A stretch of 64,000 nucleotides of DNA from Kitasatospora sp. NBC_00458 (GTDB taxonomy: Bacteria; Actinomycetota; Actinomycetes; Streptomycetales; Streptomycetaceae), in contig NZ_CP107904.1 in NCBI RefSeq assembly GCF_036013975.1, forward strand, positions 4,465,001 to 4,529,000, given 5' to 3'. Shown here piece by piece: positions 54,050 through 63,094 of the stretch (position 1 is its first letter; each line of letters opens with the position of its first letter). The position numbers and the translations under genes were made by a program. The notes beneath the pieces were generated by a model, which was not told where the DNA came from, did no database searches, and was given only the letters and a program-made list of their open reading frames with translations.

Positions 54050-54421
54050 TCCTCGGTCTGTCCGGCCGCCCGGGGTCGCCGGTGACCGGTCCGGTCACCG
54101 CTCCGCGGGGCGCGCGTGGGTGTGCGCACCTACTGCGGGGCAGGTGGTGTTCCTCTTCCGACGGCGCCCTCACGAGAACGTTACCCAGCGTCCGCCCCCG
54201 GCGCGTCTGCGCTAGGACGTCCTAGTTGTTGGGTGCCGACAACTGCGGGTGTGGCGCAGCTCTCAATTCGGTCGCCTTCAGGACACCTGCGCACGTTATC
54301 CGGGCAGGAGCTCCCGCGTAAGGGGGTTACCGGCATCGCTTTCTCCCGCTCTGGCCGGATCACGCCCCTGCCGTGGTGGGGGCGATAGGTCTTCCGTACG
54401 GTGATATGGGAGGCTTTGCGC
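54050..54421. other. Divergent regulatory region of bkdA and the response regulator
   Basis: About 370 bp with no gene, holding the two dyads at 54212-54244. It is less GC-rich from 54220 to 54400, suitable for promoters of both genes. Confidence 0.5.
54212..54244. promoter_or_regulatory. Two adjoining dyads: 14-bp palindrome and AGTTGT-N9-ACAACT
   Basis: CTAGGACGTCCTAG (54212-54225) is a perfect palindrome. Overlapping its last two bases is the inverted repeat AGTTGT (54224-54229), 9 bp, ACAACT (54239-54244). They lie about 165 bp upstream of bkdA and 180 bp upstream of the response regulator start. They are likely operators; the binding protein is unknown. Confidence 0.55.
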
Positions 54422-55081
54422 GTGACTGATAACGGACAAATCAGGGTATTCCTGCTCGACGACCATGAGGTGGTCCGGCGGGGCGTCCACGAACTCCTCT
54501 CGGTCGAGGACGACATCGAGGTGGTCGGCGAGGCCGGCACCGCCGCCGAGGCGCTCACCCGGATCCCGGCCGTCCACCCCGACGTCGCGGTCCTCGACGT
54601 CCGCCTCCCGGACGGCAACGGCGTCGAGGTGTGCCGGGAGATCCGCTCCCGGATGCCGGAGATCAAGTGCCTGATGCTGACCTCCTTCTCCGACGACGAG
54701 GCGCTGTTCGACTCGATCATGGCCGGGGCCTCCGGCTACGTGCTGAAGGCGATCCGCGGCACCGACCTGATCACCGCCGTGCGGGACGTCGCGGCCGGGA
54801 AGTCGCTGCTCGACCCGGTGGCCACGAGCAGGGTGCTGGCCCGGCTCCGGGACGGCGGCGAGAAGGAGGACGAACGACTGGCCCAGCTCACCAAGCAGGA
54901 GCGCCGCATTCTGGACCTGATCGGCGAAGGGATGACCAATCGTCAGATCGGGAACGAGTTGCACCTCGCGGAAAAGACGGTCAAGAACTACGTCTCCAGT
55001 CTGCTCGCCAAGATGGGGATGGAGCGGCGGACCCAGGCGGCCGCCTTCGTCGCACGGCACCAGGCGGACCACCAGCACTGA
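54422..55081 (+). CDS. Orphan NarL/DevR-like response regulator
   Basis: A 219-residue regulator. GTG 54422 is chosen because GGGAGG lies 8 nt upstream; an upstream ATG at 54401 would overlap that site. The receiver domain has VFLLDDHEVVRRG, the acceptor Asp59 in VAVLDVRLPDGNG, and Lys in YVLKAI. The C-terminal LuxR helix-turn-helix starts at LTKQERRILDLIGEGMTN and contains RQIGNELHLAEKTVKNYVSS. The pattern is close to DevR/DosR-type regulators, but no sensor kinase is next to it. Confidence 0.9.
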   Translation: MTDNGQIRVFLLDDHEVVRRGVHELLSVEDDIEVVGEAGTAAEALTRIPAVHPDVAVLDVRLPDGNGVEVCREIRSRMPEIKCLMLTSFSDDEALFDSIMAGASGYVLKAIRGTDLITAVRDVAAGKSLLDPVATSRVLARLRDGGEKEDERLAQLTKQERRILDLIGEGMTNRQIGNELHLAEKTVKNYVSSLLAKMGMERRTQAAAFVARHQADHQH

Positions 55082-55146
55082 TCCGCCGAGTGCACATATC
55101 TGACGACTTGTCAAGGACCCCCGCCGGGGGGCCCTAACCTCTGGCT

Positions 55147-56235
55147 GTGACTTTCAGCCAGACCCTTGCCTGTGCACCAGCCCGCCCCGACCTCTCGGCC
55201 CCGCCGATAGGAACCCTCAGCCCGCCCGTACCGCACGCCGCCCTCGCCGAGGTCCTCCGCCGGTACCGGGTGGGCCGCCTGCTCACCGCCGAACCCGTCG
55301 CCGAAGGCCTGCTGAACCGGGGCTACCGCGTCACCACCGAAGCCGGCACCTACTTCCTGAAGTGCTACGTCGACGCCGCGACCGCCGGCCGCGAGGCGGT
55401 CACCGGCCACCACCGCGCCATGGCCGCGCTCGCCGCCCTGGGACTGCCCGTCATGCCCCCGCTGGCCCTCGCCGAACGGGCCTGCACGGTCGCCGCGTTC
55501 GGCGGCCGGCTGTTCGCGCTCTTCCCCTGGGTGGATGGCCGACACCGGCACGGTACGGAGCTCTCCGTACCGCAGTGCGACGACCTCGGCACGCTGCTCG
55601 GCCGACTGCACGGCGCCCTCGACGACGTCTGCGCCCCCACCGAGCAGCCCCTCGGCTACCGAAGCGCCGACCCCCTCGACAGCTCGACACTGGCCCGTGA
55701 ACTCCGTTCGCACGCCGGCGACCACCGCCCCTACGACGAGCTGGACGCCCTGGTCGTACGCCGGCTCACCGAACGGCTGGAGCTGCTCGCCGAGCACGCG
55801 CACCGCCGGCCCGCCCCGCGGACCGCCCCGCCCACCGGCTGGACGCACGGCGACTTCCACGGGCTCAACCTGCTGCACGACGGCGACCGGATCTCAGCGG
55901 TCCTCGACTGGGACAAGCTCGGGCCTCAACCGCGCGCCGAGGAGGCCGTCCGCGCGGCCACCCTGGTCTTCAACGACCGGGCCACCGGGGTACTCGACCT
56001 CGTCCGCGTCCGGCACTACTCGCAGTCGTACCGGGCCACCGGGGCCGCCACCGCCGAGCACCTGGCCGCAGCCGTGCACCGGGTCTGGTGGGAGCGGCTG
56101 AACGACTTCTGGATGCTCCAGTGGCGCTACCAGCGGGGCGACCACCGGGCCGACCCGCTCTACCCCGCCTCCGCGGGTCAGTTGGCGTGGTGGTGCCAGG
56201 AGTACGAGCAGGTCCTGGACGCCTTCGCCAACTGA
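55147..56235 (+). CDS. Aminoglycoside phosphotransferase/homoserine kinase-like protein
   Basis: A 362-residue kinase of the APH fold. The N-lobe has VAEGLLNRGYRVTTEAGTYF with the ATP-binding Lys in FLKCYV; the catalytic loop is THGDFHGLNLL and the Mg-binding Asp is in LDWDKLG. The C-terminal helical part has WWERLNDFWMLQWRY. Relatives phosphorylate small alcohols such as homoserine or choline; no resistance role is implied. GTG 55147 is used. Convergent with the Ser/Thr kinase gene. Confidence 0.85.
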   Translation: MTFSQTLACAPARPDLSAPPIGTLSPPVPHAALAEVLRRYRVGRLLTAEPVAEGLLNRGYRVTTEAGTYFLKCYVDAATAGREAVTGHHRAMAALAALGLPVMPPLALAERACTVAAFGGRLFALFPWVDGRHRHGTELSVPQCDDLGTLLGRLHGALDDVCAPTEQPLGYRSADPLDSSTLARELRSHAGDHRPYDELDALVVRRLTERLELLAEHAHRRPAPRTAPPTGWTHGDFHGLNLLHDGDRISAVLDWDKLGPQPRAEEAVRAATLVFNDRATGVLDLVRVRHYSQSYRATGAATAEHLAAAVHRVWWERLNDFWMLQWRYQRGDHRADPLYPASAGQLAWWCQEYEQVLDAFAN

Positions 56236-56240
56236 CCCCG

Positions 56241-56279
56241 CGGGGCGGCGGCCGCCCTCACGGATCGGCCGCCGCCCCG
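56241..56279. terminator. 14-bp stem-loop between convergent APH and kinase genes
   Basis: CGGGGCGGCGGCCG pairs perfectly with its complement around an 11-nt loop in the 49-bp gap; suits termination from both sides. Confidence 0.7.
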
Positions 56280-56284
56280 GCGGA

Positions 56285-58123
56285 TCAGCCGCCCGCCGGC
56301 GGGGTGGGGGGCTGAACCGGCGGCTTCGGCGTGGTGCCGCCCGCCGGCTGGGTGGCCGGCTGCGACGTCGGCACCGGCTGCTGGGTCGCCGGCGGGGCCG
56401 ACGTCGGAGCGGTCGTCCCGCTGCCGCCCGTCCCGGTGGTCGGGGCGGTGGGCGGCGGGGTGGTCTCCGGCCCCGTCGGCGTCGTGGACGGCGTCGGCGG
56501 CTTGCTGCCGGGGACGCTCGGCGTCGGCGACATCGGGTGCTTGCCGCCCGAGGTCGCCGGCGGCTGGCTCTGGTTGCCGCTGTTGTTGCCGTTGCCGCCG
56601 CCGTTGCCGTTGTCGGTCGGCTGCTGCGGCCGCCTGCTGTTCGGGGTGGTCGGAGCCTGGGTCAGGCTGCCCCCCGTGGTGGGCGCGGTGGCCTCCGGCG
56701 CGGTCGACACCACGCTGGACGACGGGGTGGTCTCGCCGGGCTTGCCGCCCTCGCCGTCGTCCGAGCCGCTGAGCGCCAGTGCGATGCCGACGCCTGAGGC
56801 GACGATCACCGCCACGATGCCGGCGACCCAGCGCCACGGCCCGCGCCGGCCGGAGCCGCCGCGCCCGTGCCCGTGCCCGTCGCCGCCACCACCGCCACCG
56901 GACCCGTCGCCACCGCCGCCGTACGGTCCGCCGACCGCCGGGTAGGGCGAGGACGGGGTCTGCGGCCCGCCCGGCACCTGGTACGGCAGCACCGTCGTCG
57001 GGTCGCCGGGGATCCCGGCGCCGAGCACCGCGGTCTCGTCCGTGCCGGGCATCGGCACGCCGTGGCCCTGCCCGGCCGCGGCCAGCCCGGCGGCACCGGA
57101 CCCGGCCGCCCAGGCACCCGTGCCGCCGTGCAGCTCGCGCAGCGCGTGCTCCAGGTGGGCGCGGAACTCGTCGGCGTCCTGGAAGCGGTCGTCCGGGTTC
57201 TTGGCCAGCGAGCGCAGCACCAGCGGGTCGAGCGCCGCCGGAACCCGCGGGTTCGCCTGCGAGGGCGGCACCGGCATGTCCTGGACGTGCTGGTAGACCA
57301 CCGAGAGCGGGGTGTCGCCGGTGAACGGCGGGCGCAGCGTCAGCAGCTCGTAGAGCATGCAGCCGGCCGCGTACAGGTCGGAGCGGTGGTCGACGGGCTT
57401 GCCGAGCGCCTGCTCGGGCGAGAGGTACTGCGGGGTGCCCATGACCATGCCGGTCTGGGTCATGGTGGAGGCGGTGCCGGTGAGCGCGCGGGCGATGCCG
57501 AAGTCCATCACCTTGACCGCGCCGGTGGTCGTGATGATCACGTTGGCCGGCTTGATGTCACGGTGCACGATGCCGTGCCGGTGGCTGTAGGCGAGCGCCT
57601 CCAGCACCCCGGCGATGATGAGCAGCGCCTGGTCGATCGGCGGCTCCGCCTCGTCCACCAGGAGTTCGCGGACGGTCCGGCCCTCGACCAGCTCCATCAC
57701 GATGTACGGCGTCGACTCCTCGCCGACGTACTCCTCGCCGGTGTCGTACACCGAGACGATCGCGTGGTGGTTGAGCGCGGCGACGGCGTGCGCCTCGCGG
57801 GTGAAGCGGAGCCTGGCGATCTCGTCCTGGGCCAGCTCGCCGCGGAGCAGCTTGACCGCCACGGTCCGGCCGAGCCTGACGTCCTGGGCGGCGAGCACCT
57901 CGGCCATGCCGCCGCGGCCGAGCCGGTGGGTCAGCCGGTAGCGGCCGTCGCCGACCGTCCCCAGCGGGGCGGCGGTGCCCCGGCCCGGCGTCTGCGGGCC
58001 GCCGAACGGCGGGAGGGCGGAGGTGGCGGCGTCGCTACCCGTGCCGGGCGTCATCGGAGCTCCGCCGGCCGCACCGGGCGCCCAGGCTCCCCCGTCGTCG
58101 TCCGGATGCTGCGTCTGTGCCAT
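56285..58123 (-). CDS. Membrane Ser/Thr protein kinase
   Basis: A 612-residue PknB-type kinase. ATG 58123 (MAQTQHPDDD) follows GAGGAG. The kinase domain (about 62-330) has the glycine loop LGRGGMAEV, VAVKLL, the catalytic loop HRDIKPANV, DFGIARAL and GTPQYLSPEQA. After a Gly-rich stretch, WRWVAGIVAVIVASGVGIAL is the membrane helix, and about 160 residues of Pro/Thr/Gly-rich extracellular tail follow, without PASTA repeats. The tail has no folded domain that I recognise. Adjacent to a second kinase on the same strand. Confidence 0.92.
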   Translation of the reverse strand: MAQTQHPDDDGGAWAPGAAGGAPMTPGTGSDAATSALPPFGGPQTPGRGTAAPLGTVGDGRYRLTHRLGRGGMAEVLAAQDVRLGRTVAVKLLRGELAQDEIARLRFTREAHAVAALNHHAIVSVYDTGEEYVGEESTPYIVMELVEGRTVRELLVDEAEPPIDQALLIIAGVLEALAYSHRHGIVHRDIKPANVIITTTGAVKVMDFGIARALTGTASTMTQTGMVMGTPQYLSPEQALGKPVDHRSDLYAAGCMLYELLTLRPPFTGDTPLSVVYQHVQDMPVPPSQANPRVPAALDPLVLRSLAKNPDDRFQDADEFRAHLEHALRELHGGTGAWAAGSGAAGLAAAGQGHGVPMPGTDETAVLGAGIPGDPTTVLPYQVPGGPQTPSSPYPAVGGPYGGGGDGSGGGGGGDGHGHGRGGSGRRGPWRWVAGIVAVIVASGVGIALALSGSDDGEGGKPGETTPSSSVVSTAPEATAPTTGGSLTQAPTTPNSRRPQQPTDNGNGGGNGNNSGNQSQPPATSGGKHPMSPTPSVPGSKPPTPSTTPTGPETTPPPTAPTTGTGGSGTTAPTSAPPATQQPVPTSQPATQPAGGTTPKPPVQPPTPPAGG

Positions 58124-58234
58124 CGCTCCTCGCCCCGGGCCTTCGCTCGGATCGCGGTGCCCTGTCGCCTCGTGTCCCCGAACGCTACCGCTTCCGGCCT
58201 GCCCCCGTAGCACGCCCGATTCGGATGGAACGCG

Positions 58235-59635
58235 TCAGAGCAGGCCATTCCGGTCGGCCGGACCGTCCAGGTGGAGCACGGTCGCGGTCCGCCCGGCGCT
58301 GCGCGAGGTCGTCCCCGAGTCGGTCTCGTTGTTGGCCCGGTTGACCACGATGGCGATGATGATGACCGCCAGCACGATCACGCCGACGATGATGCCGACG
58401 ATCACCAGGGCCGTCGAGCAGCCGCCGCTGTTCGACGCGGGGGCCGGCTGGAACGGCGGCGCCGGCATCGGCTGCGGCGGCGGGGTGTGCGCCTGCGGGA
58501 ACGGCTGCGGGGTCTGGAACGCCGGCGGCGGGGTCTGGTAGGCCTGCGGCGGCGGGGTGTGCGCCTGCTGCGGGAACGGCGGCGGCGCGGTCTGGAAGGC
58601 CGGCGGCGGCGTCTGGTAGGCCTGCGGCTGGTGGAACGGCGGCGGCGTCTGCGGGGCCTGCGGAGCGTGCGGGGCCGGCGGGGCGGCGTGCACCGAACGC
58701 GGGCCGTCGGTGATCACCAGCGGCGAACTGGCCGCCAGCGGGCTGCCGCCGCCCTTGACCGCCGCGATCAGCCGCTCGGCCTCGTCCCGCATCGCGGCCG
58801 CGCTCGGGAACCGGTGCGCCGGGTCCTTCCGCAGCGCCGTGGCGACGAACTCGTCGACCGCCGGGTTGAGCGCCCGGTTGAGCGCGGACGGCGCCGGCGG
58901 CTCCTCCTGGACGTGCTTGTAGGCGATCGAGAAGGCCGAGTCGCCGTCGAAGACCAGCTGACCGGTGATCATCTCGAAGAGCATCACGCCGACCGAGTAG
59001 AGGTCGGAACGGGCGTCCACCGGCTTGCCGAGCGCCTGCTCGGGCGAGAGGTACTGCGGGGTGCCGACCACCATGCCGGTCTGCGTCATCGACGTGACGC
59101 CGCTCTCCAGCGCGCGGGCGATGCCGAAGTCCATGACCTTGACGACGCCCTTGCGGTCGAACATGACGTTGCCGGGCTTGATGTCACGGTGCACCAGGCC
59201 CTGGTCGTGCGAGGCCTCCAGCGCGTTCAGCACGCCGACGGTGACCCGCAGCGCCTCCTCGACCGGCATCGCACCGTGCTGGGCGACCGCCTCGTTGATC
59301 GCGTCGCGCAGGCCCTTGCCGTCGACCAGCTGCATCACGATGAACGGAGTGGTGGAGCCGTCGGGGGCGACGTCCTCACCCGTGTCGTAGACCCGGACGA
59401 TGTTCTCGTGCTCCAGCCGGGCCACGGCCTGCGCCTCACGGCGGAACCGCTCCTTGAACGACTCGTCCCGACCGAGCTCGGCGTGCATGCTCTTCAGCGC
59501 CACCGACCGCTTCAGCACGTTGTCGTAGGCGAGGTGCACGGAGGCCATGCCGCCCTCGCCCAGCACCCGCTGCAGCACGTACCGGCCGTTGCCCAGGGAG
59601 TAGCCCTCGACCGCCGCGTTGCCGTGCTCGCTCAT
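58235..59635 (-). CDS. Membrane Ser/Thr protein kinase
   Basis: A 466-residue kinase. The kinase domain (about 18-285) has LGEGGMASV, VALKSM, HRDIKPGNV, DFGIARALESG and GTPQYLSPEQA; the activation segment keeps the TSMTQTG pattern of the neighbour. A Pro/Gln/Ala-rich juxtamembrane linker carries repeats (QTPPPAFQT, AHTPPPQ). The membrane helix is ALVIVGIIVGVIVLAVIIIA, followed by only about 35 extracellular residues, so ligand sensing by a folded ectodomain is unlikely. Probably a tandem duplicate of the gene at 56285. Confidence 0.92.
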   Translation of the reverse strand: MSEHGNAAVEGYSLGNGRYVLQRVLGEGGMASVHLAYDNVLKRSVALKSMHAELGRDESFKERFRREAQAVARLEHENIVRVYDTGEDVAPDGSTTPFIVMQLVDGKGLRDAINEAVAQHGAMPVEEALRVTVGVLNALEASHDQGLVHRDIKPGNVMFDRKGVVKVMDFGIARALESGVTSMTQTGMVVGTPQYLSPEQALGKPVDARSDLYSVGVMLFEMITGQLVFDGDSAFSIAYKHVQEEPPAPSALNRALNPAVDEFVATALRKDPAHRFPSAAAMRDEAERLIAAVKGGGSPLAASSPLVITDGPRSVHAAPPAPHAPQAPQTPPPFHQPQAYQTPPPAFQTAPPPFPQQAHTPPPQAYQTPPPAFQTPQPFPQAHTPPPQPMPAPPFQPAPASNSGGCSTALVIVGIIVGVIVLAVIIIAIVVNRANNETDSGTTSRSAGRTATVLHLDGPADRNGLL

Positions 59636-59968
59636 GGTCCTCTGCTCCCCCTCGGCGCGGCGGTGCCGCCGCGACCGTGACGTTCGGTCTCGTCCGTACG
59701 TGTCCGGGCCCGGCCCGCTGGCCTGCCCTGCCCCTGTCGCCGCGCTCGCCCGGCCTGCGACAGGGGCCCAGGGTATCGGCTCGCGGTGACGGTGATCGGC
59801 CCAGGGCCGACACTGTGTCCGGTCCGCGACCCGGTACCGGTCGGTAGTGCGTTCGGCACCGGGTCGTCGTGGTACGCCCGATGCCGTGGCGGCCGGGGCG
59901 GTGCCCCGGCCCGCCGGTCCCGCGGTGGTCCTGCGGTGCCCCGCCGCGGGTCGACGGGGCCTCCGGGC
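59636..59968. other. Intergenic stretch between the kinase and bpa genes
   Basis: About 330 bp; no convincing gene, repeat or terminator seen. It should contain the promoter of the kinase gene. Confidence 0.45.
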
Positions 59969-60577
59969 CTACAGGTACGGGCCGGAGCGGATGCCGCGGC
60001 CCTCGCCCGGCTCGTCACCCTCCGGATCGCCGCCGTGCAGACCGGGCGGCAGTGCCCGCCGCATCTGCTCCAGCTGCGCCCGCGCCGCCATCTGCTGTGC
60101 GAACAGGGCCGTCTGGATGCCGTGGAACAGGCCCTCCAGCCAGCCCACCAGCTGCGCCTGCGCGATCCGCAGCTCGGCCTCGGTCGGGATCGAGTCCTCG
60201 GTGAACGGCAGTGAGAGCCGTTCCAGCTCGGCGACCAGCTCGGGGGCCAGACCGAGCTCCAGCTCCTTGATCGAGCTGGCGTGGATGTCCTTCAGCCGGG
60301 CGCGGCTGGCCTCGTCGAGGGGAGCCGCCCGGACCTCCTCCAGCAGCTGCTTGATCATGCTGCCGATCCGCATGACCTTGGCCGGCTGCTCGACCATCTC
60401 GGTCACCGGCAGTTCACGCGGGCCGTCACCGTCGTCGTTCCCCGGCACGCCGGCCATCCCCTGGCCCACCGGCAGCCCGTCCGGTCCGACGATCAGCACC
60501 TTCTGGCCGTCCTGCGACTGCCCGCCCATGCCCTGGTAGAGCTCCTGCGACGAGCGCTCGTTCATCGGATTCGTCAT
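59969..60577 (-). CDS. bpa: Bacterial proteasome activator
   Basis: A 202-residue ATP-independent proteasome activator (Bpa/PafE). ATG 60577 (MTNPMNERSS) with GGGAG about 9 nt upstream is preferred over ATG 60586. The four-helix core has KVMRIGSMIKQLLEEVR, ARLKDIHASSIKELE and QLVGWLEGLFHGIQTALFAQ. The C-terminus is GPYL, matching the conserved HbYX-like tail (GQYL in Mycobacterium) that docks into 20S alpha-ring pockets. Forms a dodecameric ring that opens the proteasome gate for unfolded proteins. Confidence 0.92.
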   Translation of the reverse strand: MTNPMNERSSQELYQGMGGQSQDGQKVLIVGPDGLPVGQGMAGVPGNDDGDGPRELPVTEMVEQPAKVMRIGSMIKQLLEEVRAAPLDEASRARLKDIHASSIKELELGLAPELVAELERLSLPFTEDSIPTEAELRIAQAQLVGWLEGLFHGIQTALFAQQMAARAQLEQMRRALPPGLHGGDPEGDEPGEGRGIRSGPYL

Positions 60578-60782
60578 GAACCACATTCTCCCTCACTGGG
60601 GTTGGTCGGGTGGAGGCCCCCGACCGCATCGCCCCCGGTCCGGCACCGGCCGCCGCGTCGGCGCCGCTGCCTTCCCGGACACGACGCTACGCCCCGCGGC
60701 CGGGGTGGCGGTATCCGTACGGATACTCAGTTCTCGGGGATCCGGGCCGCACCCCCGGGCCGCGCTGCCGGGCGGGCCGGGA

Positions 60783-60806
60783 GGGCACCGGGCCGTCCCG
60801 GTGCCC
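60783..60806 (-). terminator. Stem-loop downstream of the Ala/Pro-rich gene
   Basis: GGGCACCGGG pairs with CCCGGTGCCC across CCGT, about 14 nt after the stop. Confidence 0.6.
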
Positions 60807-60820
60807 CCGGCGGTCGCCGC

Positions 60821-61903
60821 TCAGCCCCTGCGCAGCCGGAGGCCGATCAGGCCCAGCCCGCACCCGATCAGGCCGAGACCGGCCCCGAGCGGCAGCTGGA
60901 GCGTGGAGGCGTCGCGCCAGTGCGCGGGCAGCACGGCCGTCACCGCCGCGGCCTGCGGGTCGGGCCGGCCGAACGCCAGGGCCGAGCTCCCCGTGGTGTC
61001 GGCCGAGTCGGCGGGGCCCCCGGTCGCGTCGGGGGCCGCCGCGGGCCCGGTCGCCCCGGCCTCGACCGGCTGCTCCGGGACCGGCTCGACGGGCTGCTCC
61101 CGGCCGCGCTCCGGAGCCGACCGCACGCGTTCGGGCGCCGGGCCCGGACGGTGCCGGTACCAGCCCTGGTCGCGGTCGGCCCGGGGCCCGCCGGGGCCGG
61201 GCCGGGGGTGGACGCCCTGGGCCCGCGGCGGTGCGGCGGGGGCGAGGCCGGTGGCGACGGCGGAGGTGACGGCGGTGGTGACGGCGGTCGCGGACGCCGC
61301 AGGAGCGGGCGAGGTGCCCGGCACCGGCTTCGGTTCCGGTTGCACTTCGGGGAGCGCCGACGGTGCGGGCTCCGGGACGGCCGACCCGGGCTCCACCGCG
61401 GGCTCGGGCTCCGCCTCCACCGCGGGCTCGGGCTCGGCGGAGGCGCCGCCGGTGGCCGCAGGGGCGTCCGACGGGGTGGCGGCGGCGGTGGGTTCCGCGG
61501 CGGGTTCCGCGGCGGGTTCGGCGGACGGATCCGCCGGGGCCGGGGAGGGCGGTCCGGAGCGCACCACCCCACCCGCGTCCGGCCCGTCCGGCTCCGCGGG
61601 CCCGTCCGGCCCGGCCGGTGCGCCCGCCCCGTCCGGTGCCACGGCCGCGGGAGGCGTCACGGAGACGGCCGGGGCGAGGGGGACGGCGCGCACGGCGGAG
61701 GAGCCGGGCCCGGCGGGAACGGCGACCGCCACCGGGGCCGCCAGCGGCACGGCGAGGCCGAGTACCGCCAGCACCAGCAGCCGCCGCGAGCACCGCTCGG
61801 CGCGCCGGGCGCGGACACGCCCGGCGCGGCCGGATCGGCTGGAACGGCGGTGCGACAAGGCTGCGGGCAGCGGCCCGAGGAACGCGTACGAAGGTGCGGC
61901 CAC
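60821..61903 (-). CDS. Ala/Pro-rich secreted, C-terminally anchored protein
   Basis: A 360-residue low-complexity protein. After an Arg-rich N-terminus, LLVLAVLGLAVPLAAPVAVA is a signal or anchor segment; the body is Ala/Pro/Glu-rich with repeats (EPAAEPAAEPTA, AVEAEPEPAVEPG). The C-terminus is LQLPLGAGLGLIGCGLGLIG followed by LRLRRG, a hydrophobic helix plus basic tail that resembles a sortase sorting signal but lacks a clean LPxTG or LAxTG. It is probably a cell-surface protein. The minus frame is preferred because of its signal and anchor helices; the plus frame here is Arg/Gly-rich without such order. Confidence 0.6.
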   Translation of the reverse strand: MAAPSYAFLGPLPAALSHRRSSRSGRAGRVRARRAERCSRRLLVLAVLGLAVPLAAPVAVAVPAGPGSSAVRAVPLAPAVSVTPPAAVAPDGAGAPAGPDGPAEPDGPDAGGVVRSGPPSPAPADPSAEPAAEPAAEPTAAATPSDAPAATGGASAEPEPAVEAEPEPAVEPGSAVPEPAPSALPEVQPEPKPVPGTSPAPAASATAVTTAVTSAVATGLAPAAPPRAQGVHPRPGPGGPRADRDQGWYRHRPGPAPERVRSAPERGREQPVEPVPEQPVEAGATGPAAAPDATGGPADSADTTGSSALAFGRPDPQAAAVTAVLPAHWRDASTLQLPLGAGLGLIGCGLGLIGLRLRRG

Positions 61904-62064
61904 GGTCGAGGTCCTTCCGCGACGGCCGACCGCGCAGGGCGGGATCGGCGGCGGGACAGCTCCCGACCAGACTCACACAATCCGACATTCAGGGCATTTC
62001 GAACGGCTGCCCACCAGGCGCGCCCGACTCCCGCCCCGACCGGCGCCCTGGCCGGCGTCCCGCC

Positions 62065-63042
62065 TCAGACCCGCAGCACCACCTTGCCGACCTGCTCGCC
62101 GGCCTCCACCACCCGGTGCGCGTCGGCCGCGTCGGCCAGCGGCAGCACCCGGTCGACCACCGGCTTCACCACCCCCGACTCCACCAGCGGCCAGACGTGC
62201 TCGCGCACCGCCGCCACGATCGCCGCCTTCTCGGCGAGCGGCCGGCCCCGCAGATTGGTCGCGATCACCGCGCCGCGCTTGCGCAGCAGCGTGTTGAGGT
62301 TGAGATCCCCCTGCACCCCGCCCTGCAGCCCGATGACCACCAGGCGCCCGTTGACCGCCAGGGCGTCCACGTTCCGCTGCAGGTACTTGGCGCCCATGAT
62401 GTCCAGGATCACGTCCGCCCCGGCCCCGCCGGTGGCCTCCCGGAGCACCTCGACGAAGTCCTGCTCCCGGTAGTCGATCAGGATGTCGGCGCCCAGTTCC
62501 GCGCACCGGGCCAGCTTGGCGGCACTGCCCGCCGTCACCGCCACCCGCGCGCCGACCGCCTTGGCCAGCTGGATCGCCATCGTGCCGATGCCGCTGGCGC
62601 CGCCGTGCAGCAGCACCGTCTCGCCCGGCCGCAGATGGGCGGTGAGGAACACGTTGGACCAGACCGTGCAGACGACCTCCGGCAGCGCGGCGGCCTGTTC
62701 CGGGGTCAGGCCCTTCGGCACCGGCAGCAGCTGGCCGACCGGGACCGCCACCTTCTCCGCGTACCCGCCGCCGACCAGCAGCGCGCAGACCTCGTCGCCG
62801 ACCGCCCAGCCGGCCACCCCGGGGCCCAGTGCGGTGATCCGTCCCGCGCACTCCAGGCCGGGGTGGGGCGAGCTGCCGGGCGGCGGACTGTAGAGGCCCT
62901 GCCGCTGGAGCAGGTCGGCGCGGTTGACGGCGGTCGCCGCCACCTCGACCAGGACCTCGCCCTCGCCGGGCACCGGATCCGGCACCTCGGCCCAGACCAG
63001 CGCGTCGGGCCCGCCGGGTTCAGGAATCGTCATCGCATGCAT
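62065..63042 (-). CDS. NAD(P)H quinone oxidoreductase-like protein
   Basis: A 325-residue zinc-independent medium-chain dehydrogenase/reductase of the zeta-crystallin/PIG3 type. ATG 63042 (MHAMTIPEP) fits the family. Features are NRADLLQRQGLYSPPPGSS near the N-terminus, the nucleotide-binding LLHGGASGIGTMAIQLAKA, and DVILDIMGAKYLQRNVDAL. No zinc-ligand Cys cluster is visible. Reduces quinones or enone substrates with NADPH. Confidence 0.9.
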   Translation of the reverse strand: MHAMTIPEPGGPDALVWAEVPDPVPGEGEVLVEVAATAVNRADLLQRQGLYSPPPGSSPHPGLECAGRITALGPGVAGWAVGDEVCALLVGGGYAEKVAVPVGQLLPVPKGLTPEQAAALPEVVCTVWSNVFLTAHLRPGETVLLHGGASGIGTMAIQLAKAVGARVAVTAGSAAKLARCAELGADILIDYREQDFVEVLREATGGAGADVILDIMGAKYLQRNVDALAVNGRLVVIGLQGGVQGDLNLNTLLRKRGAVIATNLRGRPLAEKAAIVAAVREHVWPLVESGVVKPVVDRVLPLADAADAHRVVEAGEQVGKVVLRV

Positions 63043-63094
63043 GATCCCGACGCTACTCCGCGCCACCCCGCCCCGACCGGCCCGGGACACGCCC

